A stretch of 64,000 bases of DNA from Streptomyces sp. Tue6028 (GTDB lineage: Bacteria > Actinomycetota > Actinomycetes > Streptomycetales > Streptomycetaceae). Location of the stretch: positions 1 through 64,000 of the forward strand of contig NZ_MLCE01000014.1 in the NCBI RefSeq assembly GCF_002300165.1. The letters are read 5' to 3'. Below, one piece after another: positions 60,512 through 64,000 of this stretch (position 1 is the stretch's first letter; each line of letters opens with the position of its first letter). The translations under genes were made by a program, and so were the position numbers. Below the pieces are notes generated by a model, which searched no databases, had not been told where the DNA came from, and saw nothing but the letters and a program-made list of their open reading frames with translations.

Positions 60512-61933
60512 ATGTACGTCGGTATCGATGTGGGCACGTCCATGGTGAAGGCCGCCGCCTTCGACGAATCGGGCCGCGAACTGGCCGTGGAGACACAGCC
60601 CGTGCGCCTCTCCCTGCACGACGGCTTCGTCGAGCAGGACATGGAGGAGGTGTACACGGCTGTGGTCGGCGTGCTGTCCGCGCTGACCACCGCCGTGCCG
60701 GGACCGGTCGAGCTGGCGGGGCTCACCGGGCAGGGCGACGGCGTGTGGCTCGTCGACGACGAGGGCCGCCCGGTGCGCGCCGCCGCGTCCTGGATGGACG
60801 GCCGGGCGCACGAACTGGTCGACCAGTGGCTCGCGGACGGCACGTTCGAGACGGTCTTCCGGCGCACCGGCAGCGCCATGTTCCCCGGCTGCCCCGGACC
60901 GCTGCTCGCCTGGCTCGACCGGTACGAGCCGGCCGCGCTCGACGCCGCGGCCACCGCCCTGTACTGCAAGGACATGGTCTTCCAGCGGCTGACCGGGGTC
61001 CGCGCCACCGATGTCTCCGACGCCTCGATGCCGTTCCTCGACCCGCGCACCCGCCGCTACGACAACCGGGTGGTCGAGCTCCTCGGCCTGACCCACCGGC
61101 GCGGACTCCTCGCGCCGGTCAGTGACCCGCTGGCCACCGGGCGGGCTCGCGGCGAGGGCCTGCCGTCCGGCACCCCGCTCGCCAACGGCCCCTACGATCT
61201 GCCCGCCTGCGCGCTCGGCGCGGGCGTCACCGCCCCCGGCGACGGCCTGCTGATCGTCGGGACCTGCCTCGCCAGCCTGGTCGGGACGACCGACCTCGAC
61301 CTGTCCGGCGAGCCGGCCGGCCTGTACATCTCCACCGACCGGGCCGGGTACTGGCTGCGCGCCATGCCCGCGATGGTCGGCACGGCGGCGCTGGACTGGG
61401 TGCTGTCGACGACCGGCGTCCGCCACGACGAGGTGGACGGCCTGCTGGCCGAGACCCCGCCCGGCGCACATGGCGTGCGCGTCCTGCCCTACTTCGCCCC
61501 CTCGGGCGAACGCGCCCCCTTCGTCGAGCCCCGGCTGCGCGCCGAACTCACCGGCGTCTCCCTGGAGTCGACGAAGGCGGACCTCGTCCGCGCGACCTGC
61601 GAGGGCATCGGGTTCGCGGCCCGGCACTGTCTGGAGGCCGCGGGCCTGACCGGATCGCTGGCGGTCTGCGGCGGCGGCACCCGCAGCCCCGCGTGGATGC
61701 AGCTGCTCGCCGACGTGCTGGGCCGTCCGCTGCGGGTGATCGAGGGGGAGGTGGGGGCGCGGGGGGCGGTGCTCGCCGCGGCCGGGCGGCACGGGGTCTC
61801 CCTCGACGCGGACGCGTGGACGCGGCCCGCGCGGGTCGTGCGGGCCGATGCCGGGCGGGCGGCCCACTACGCCAAGGCGTACGAGGACCATCTGGCCCAC
61901 CTGCACGACGCCCGCACCCGGGCTCGCCGTTGA
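60512..61933 (+). CDS. FGGY-family carbohydrate kinase, erythritol-kinase-like
   Basis: 473 aa. The N-terminal phosphate loop is VGIDVGTSMVKAAAFD. Several blocks resemble what I remember of Brucella erythritol kinase EryA: LTGQGDGVWLVDD, ALYCKDMVFQRLTGVRATD and LGLTHRRGLLAPV. The second nucleotide loop is CGGGTRSPAWMQL. It should phosphorylate a tetritol, pentitol or related polyol. ATG at 60512 follows GAGGGG four bases upstream; 12 more codons are open. It is the last gene of the operon. The EryA resemblance is from memory, so the substrate is an inference. Confidence 0.87.
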   Translation: MYVGIDVGTSMVKAAAFDESGRELAVETQPVRLSLHDGFVEQDMEEVYTAVVGVLSALTTAVPGPVELAGLTGQGDGVWLVDDEGRPVRAAASWMDGRAHELVDQWLADGTFETVFRRTGSAMFPGCPGPLLAWLDRYEPAALDAAATALYCKDMVFQRLTGVRATDVSDASMPFLDPRTRRYDNRVVELLGLTHRRGLLAPVSDPLATGRARGEGLPSGTPLANGPYDLPACALGAGVTAPGDGLLIVGTCLASLVGTTDLDLSGEPAGLYISTDRAGYWLRAMPAMVGTAALDWVLSTTGVRHDEVDGLLAETPPGAHGVRVLPYFAPSGERAPFVEPRLRAELTGVSLESTKADLVRATCEGIGFAARHCLEAAGLTGSLAVCGGGTRSPAWMQLLADVLGRPLRVIEGEVGARGAVLAAAGRHGVSLDADAWTRPARVVRADAGRAAHYAKAYEDHLAHLHDARTRARR

Positions 61934-61992
61934 GGTTGTTCTCGCCCCCGCCGCCCCTGCCCGTCCCGTCGGGGCTCCGCCCCGGACCCCGC

Positions 61993-62039
61993 TCCTCAAA
62001 CGCCGGAGGGGCTGATTCAGCCCGTCCGGCGCTTGAGGA
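61993..62039. repeat. REP-like palindrome, Streptomyces type
   Basis: TCCTCAAACGCCGGA and its near-complement TCCGGCGCTTGAGGA flank a GGGGCT...AGCCC inner stem with GATTC at the tip. This palindrome, with flanking GGGCTCCGCCCCGGACCCC, recurs between genes throughout Streptomyces genomes (known from memory). Here it may also terminate the kinase transcript. Confidence 0.8.
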
Positions 62040-62135
62040 CGAGGCCGTCCAGGCCGATCGGGGGTCTGGGGGCGGAGCCCCCGGGCGGCGGGGCCGGAGG
62101 AGTTCGTCGACCATGCGATACGGAAGGGGACTTGT

Positions 62136-63233
62136 ATGAAGGCCTCGCACCCGAGACGCCGCTCCGTGCTGCTCGCGGCCGCCGCCACCCCGGCGGCCGC
62201 AGCCGTACCCGCCGCGGCGGCCGGACCACCCCACCGCCCCCGCGGTCCGCTCGTCATAGGGCACCGCGGCGCGGCCGGCTGGCGCCCCGAGCACACGGCG
62301 GCGGCGTACACGTACGGCGTGCAGACCGGCGCCGACTGGATCGAGCCGGACCTGGTGGCGACCAGGGACCACGTCCTGGTGGTCCGGCACGAGAACGAGA
62401 TCTCGCAGACGACGGACGTCGCCTCGCACCCGGAGTTCACGGCCCGCCGCACCACGAAGACGGTGGACGGCAGGGCCGTGTCGGGCTGGTTCACGGAGGA
62501 CTTCACCCTGGCGGAGCTGAAGACGCTGCGGGCCGTCGAGCGCCTCCCGCTGGTCCGCAACCGCAACACCGTCCTGGACGGCCGGTACGAGGTCCTCACC
62601 TTCCAGGAGGTGGTGGACCTGGCCCGCGCCCTGTCGAAGCGGTACGGCCGGACGATCGCGGTCTTCCCGGAGACGAAGCACCCGACGTACTTCCGCTCCA
62701 TGGGCCTGGAGCTGGAGCCGAAGCTGGCGGCGCTGGTGCGCCGCAACCGGCTGGGCCCGCGCGAGTGCGTCGTGCAGTCCTTCGAGCCGACCAGCCTGAA
62801 GCGCGTCGCGGACCAGCGGCTCGGTGTGCCGCTCTGGCAGGCGCTGGGCACCACGGGCGGACCGTACGACCTGGTGTCCGCCGGGGGCCCGACGACGTAC
62901 AAGGACATGATGACGCCGGCCGGTCTGGCGAGGATCGCGGAGTACGCCGACTGGATCGGCCCCGACAAGACGTCGCTCGTCCCGGTGGGCCCGGACGGCC
63001 GTCTCGGCACACCCACCTCGCTCGTGGCGGACGCCCACGCGGCCGGCCTGCGGATCGGTCCGTACACCTACCGGGCGGAGAACCAGTTCCTGCCGGCCGA
63101 CTTCCGACGCGGTACCGGACCCAATGATTTCGGGGACGCCTTCGCGGAGTACGCGCTGTACTACGGGCTGGGGGTCGACGCGGTGGTGACCGACTTCCCG
63201 GACCTGGCGGTGATCGCGAGGAGGGGCTCATGA
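62136..63233 (+). CDS. glpQ: Secreted glycerophosphodiester phosphodiesterase
   Basis: 365 aa. The N-terminus HPRRRSVLLAAAA is a twin-Arg or Sec signal peptide, with cleavage after the Ala-rich stretch near residue 35. The catalytic domain begins with the GDPD motif VIGHRGAAGWRPEHT, followed by the metal ligands in DWIEPDLVATRDHVLVVRHE. It hydrolyses glycerophosphodiesters from lipids to glycerol 3-phosphate and an alcohol outside the cell, supplying carbon and phosphate. It overlaps the small zinc-ribbon gene by 4 bp. It lies 200 bp after the polyol operon, behind a REP-like palindrome, so is probably separate. Confidence 0.93.
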   Translation: MKASHPRRRSVLLAAAATPAAAAVPAAAAGPPHRPRGPLVIGHRGAAGWRPEHTAAAYTYGVQTGADWIEPDLVATRDHVLVVRHENEISQTTDVASHPEFTARRTTKTVDGRAVSGWFTEDFTLAELKTLRAVERLPLVRNRNTVLDGRYEVLTFQEVVDLARALSKRYGRTIAVFPETKHPTYFRSMGLELEPKLAALVRRNRLGPRECVVQSFEPTSLKRVADQRLGVPLWQALGTTGGPYDLVSAGGPTTYKDMMTPAGLARIAEYADWIGPDKTSLVPVGPDGRLGTPTSLVADAHAAGLRIGPYTYRAENQFLPADFRRGTGPNDFGDAFAEYALYYGLGVDAVVTDFPDLAVIARRGS

Positions 63234-63454
63234 CGAAGAGCAAGTCCTGTCCGACCTGCGGCACGATGCAGGACTTCCGTCGTCTCGACGACGTCGAGAA
63301 GGAAGCGGTGCGCAAGGACAAGGGGATCCAGTACGTCGACGACTACTGGCGCTGCACCGCCCCCGGCTGCCGGACCTACCAGCGCTACGACAAGAAGAGC
63401 GACCGCGGCCTCCTGCCCGAGGAGTTCCGGGAGGAGGCCGCCGCGCCCGAGTGA
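63230..63454 (+). CDS. Small zinc-ribbon protein
   Basis: 74 aa cytoplasmic protein with two Cys pairs, CPTCG near residue 7 and RCTAPGCRTY near residue 42, which should hold one zinc. The rest is charged and mostly helical. The ATG overlaps the phosphodiesterase stop (ATGA), so it is translated from the same message. It looks like a real gene because of the codon pattern and the conserved spacing of the Cys pairs. Function unknown. Confidence 0.75.
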   Translation: MTKSKSCPTCGTMQDFRRLDDVEKEAVRKDKGIQYVDDYWRCTAPGCRTYQRYDKKSDRGLLPEEFREEAAAPE

Positions 63455-63457
63455 TGC

Positions 63458-64000
63458 TCAGAGGTTGCTGAAGTCCGGACCGGCCGTGCGCGTCCGCTTG
63501 ATCTCATAGAAGCCCGGGACCGAGGCGACGAGGAGGGTGCCGTCCCAGAGCTTGGCGGCCTCCTCGCCCTTGGGGGCGGGCGTGACGACCGGGCCGAAGA
63601 AGGCGATCTGCTCACCGTCGGCGCCGGGGACGGCGATGACCGGGGTGCCGACGTCCTGGCCGACCTTCTCGATGCCCTCCTTGTGGGAGGCGCGCAGCTC
63701 GGAGTCGAACTCGAAGTCCTCCTGGTCGGCGTAGTCGATGAGGTCGGCGGGCAGGCCGACGTCCGCCAGGGCACCGGCGATCGCCTCGACGGTCGGGCCC
63801 TCGCCGTCGTTGTGGATGCGGGTGCCGAGCGCGGTGTAGAGCGGGCCGAGGATGTCGTCGCCGTGCTTCTGCCAGGCCGCGGTGACCACGCGCACCGGCT
63901 TCCACGCCTTGGTCGCGAGCATGTCCCGGTACTCCTCGGGCAGCTCGTCGAGCCGGTTCTCATTGAGCACCGCAAGGCTCATGATGTGCCAGCGCACCTC
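63458..64000 (-). CDS. DsbA-family thioredoxin-like protein, 5' end outside window
   Basis: The C-terminal ~180 codons of a DsbA-like protein (normally about 205-215 aa); the start and the CxxC or CPxA active site lie beyond 64000. Recognisable segments are MSLAVLNENR, LYTALGTRIHN, VGTPVIAVPG and AFFGPVVTPAPKGEEAAKLWDG. They match the actinobacterial family that includes the mycothiol-dependent nitroreductase Rv2466c of M. tuberculosis. Such proteins act as oxidoreductases working with mycothiol in the cytoplasm. It converges on the zinc-ribbon gene with only 3 bp between the stops. Confidence 0.85.
   Translation of the reverse strand, partial: EVRWHIMSLAVLNENRLDELPEEYRDMLATKAWKPVRVVTAAWQKHGDDILGPLYTALGTRIHNDGEGPTVEAIAGALADVGLPADLIDYADQEDFEFDSELRASHKEGIEKVGQDVGTPVIAVPGADGEQIAFFGPVVTPAPKGEEAAKLWDGTLLVASVPGFYEIKRTRTAGPDFSNL

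Noticed and set aside
60296..63067. 923-codon open frame on minus over the FGGY kinase and phosphodiesterase genes
   Set aside because: Shadow of two well-supported plus-strand genes; the encoded protein is low-complexity Gly/Arg/Ala.

Overview
The window is high-GC actinobacterial DNA and almost certainly chromosomal Streptomyces. The evidence is the extreme GC bias at third codon positions, GTG starts, purine-rich ribosome-binding sites, an mreB-mreC-mreD-PBP2-rodA cluster next to ndk-folC-valS and tig-clpP1-clpP2-clpX, Streptomyces-type SodF, LPxTG surface proteins, and a Streptomyces-type REP-like palindrome. From memory the gene order matches the S. coelicolor SCO2606 to SCO2640 neighbourhood, but no database was searched.

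Layout. (1) 1-8.1 kb, minus strand: CYTH/CHAD protein, rodA, PBP2, mreD, mreC and mreB, the machinery for spore-wall synthesis. (2) 8.4-14.9 kb: ndk, a DUF4233 membrane protein, folC and valS on minus, and one proline/glutamine-rich membrane protein on plus. (3) 15-19.7 kb, minus: tig, clpP1, clpP2 and clpX, the protein quality-control set. A ClgR-type box lies upstream of clpP1. (4) 19.9-24.6 kb: a tRNA-Pro, a tRNA-Gly, and the remains of two tandem integrative elements at the 3' end of tRNA-Gly. These include a 45-bp att duplication, two integrase 3' ends in the same orientation, several orphan cargo genes, tRNA-like sequences, and a 59-bp direct repeat. (5) 24.7-41.4 kb: signalling and housekeeping genes. 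They are two membrane Ser/Thr kinases, a SpoIIE-type phosphatase, an acyltransferase, an HD hydrolase, an Eis-like acetyltransferase, a Nei-type glycosylase, rpiB, an amino-acid permease, an LPxTG protein, a BBE-type flavoprotein and bioY.

(6) 41.7-48.2 kb, plus: a sulfur-scavenging operon. It has a ROK regulator, SsuA/B/C-like ABC transporter, a flavin monooxygenase and a TauD dioxygenase. Two short cysteine-ending leader peptides lie in it, one before the ROK gene and one before the transporter. This suggests two layers of cysteine-responsive attenuation. (7) 48.4-50.6 kb: a second amino-acid permease, sharing a 16-bp upstream motif with the first, and sodF preceded by a Nur-type nickel box. 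(8) 50.7-61.9 kb: a polyol or sugar locus. On minus are an FGGY kinase and a phosphatase. Divergent on plus are a binding protein, two permeases, an ATPase, a DeoR regulator, a second ATPase, a 2-hydroxyacid dehydrogenase and an erythritol-kinase-like FGGY kinase. Both ATPases have Glu in place of the Q-loop Gln. (9) 62-64 kb: a secreted glycerophosphodiesterase, a small zinc-ribbon protein, and the 3' part of a DsbA-like gene cut by the window edge.
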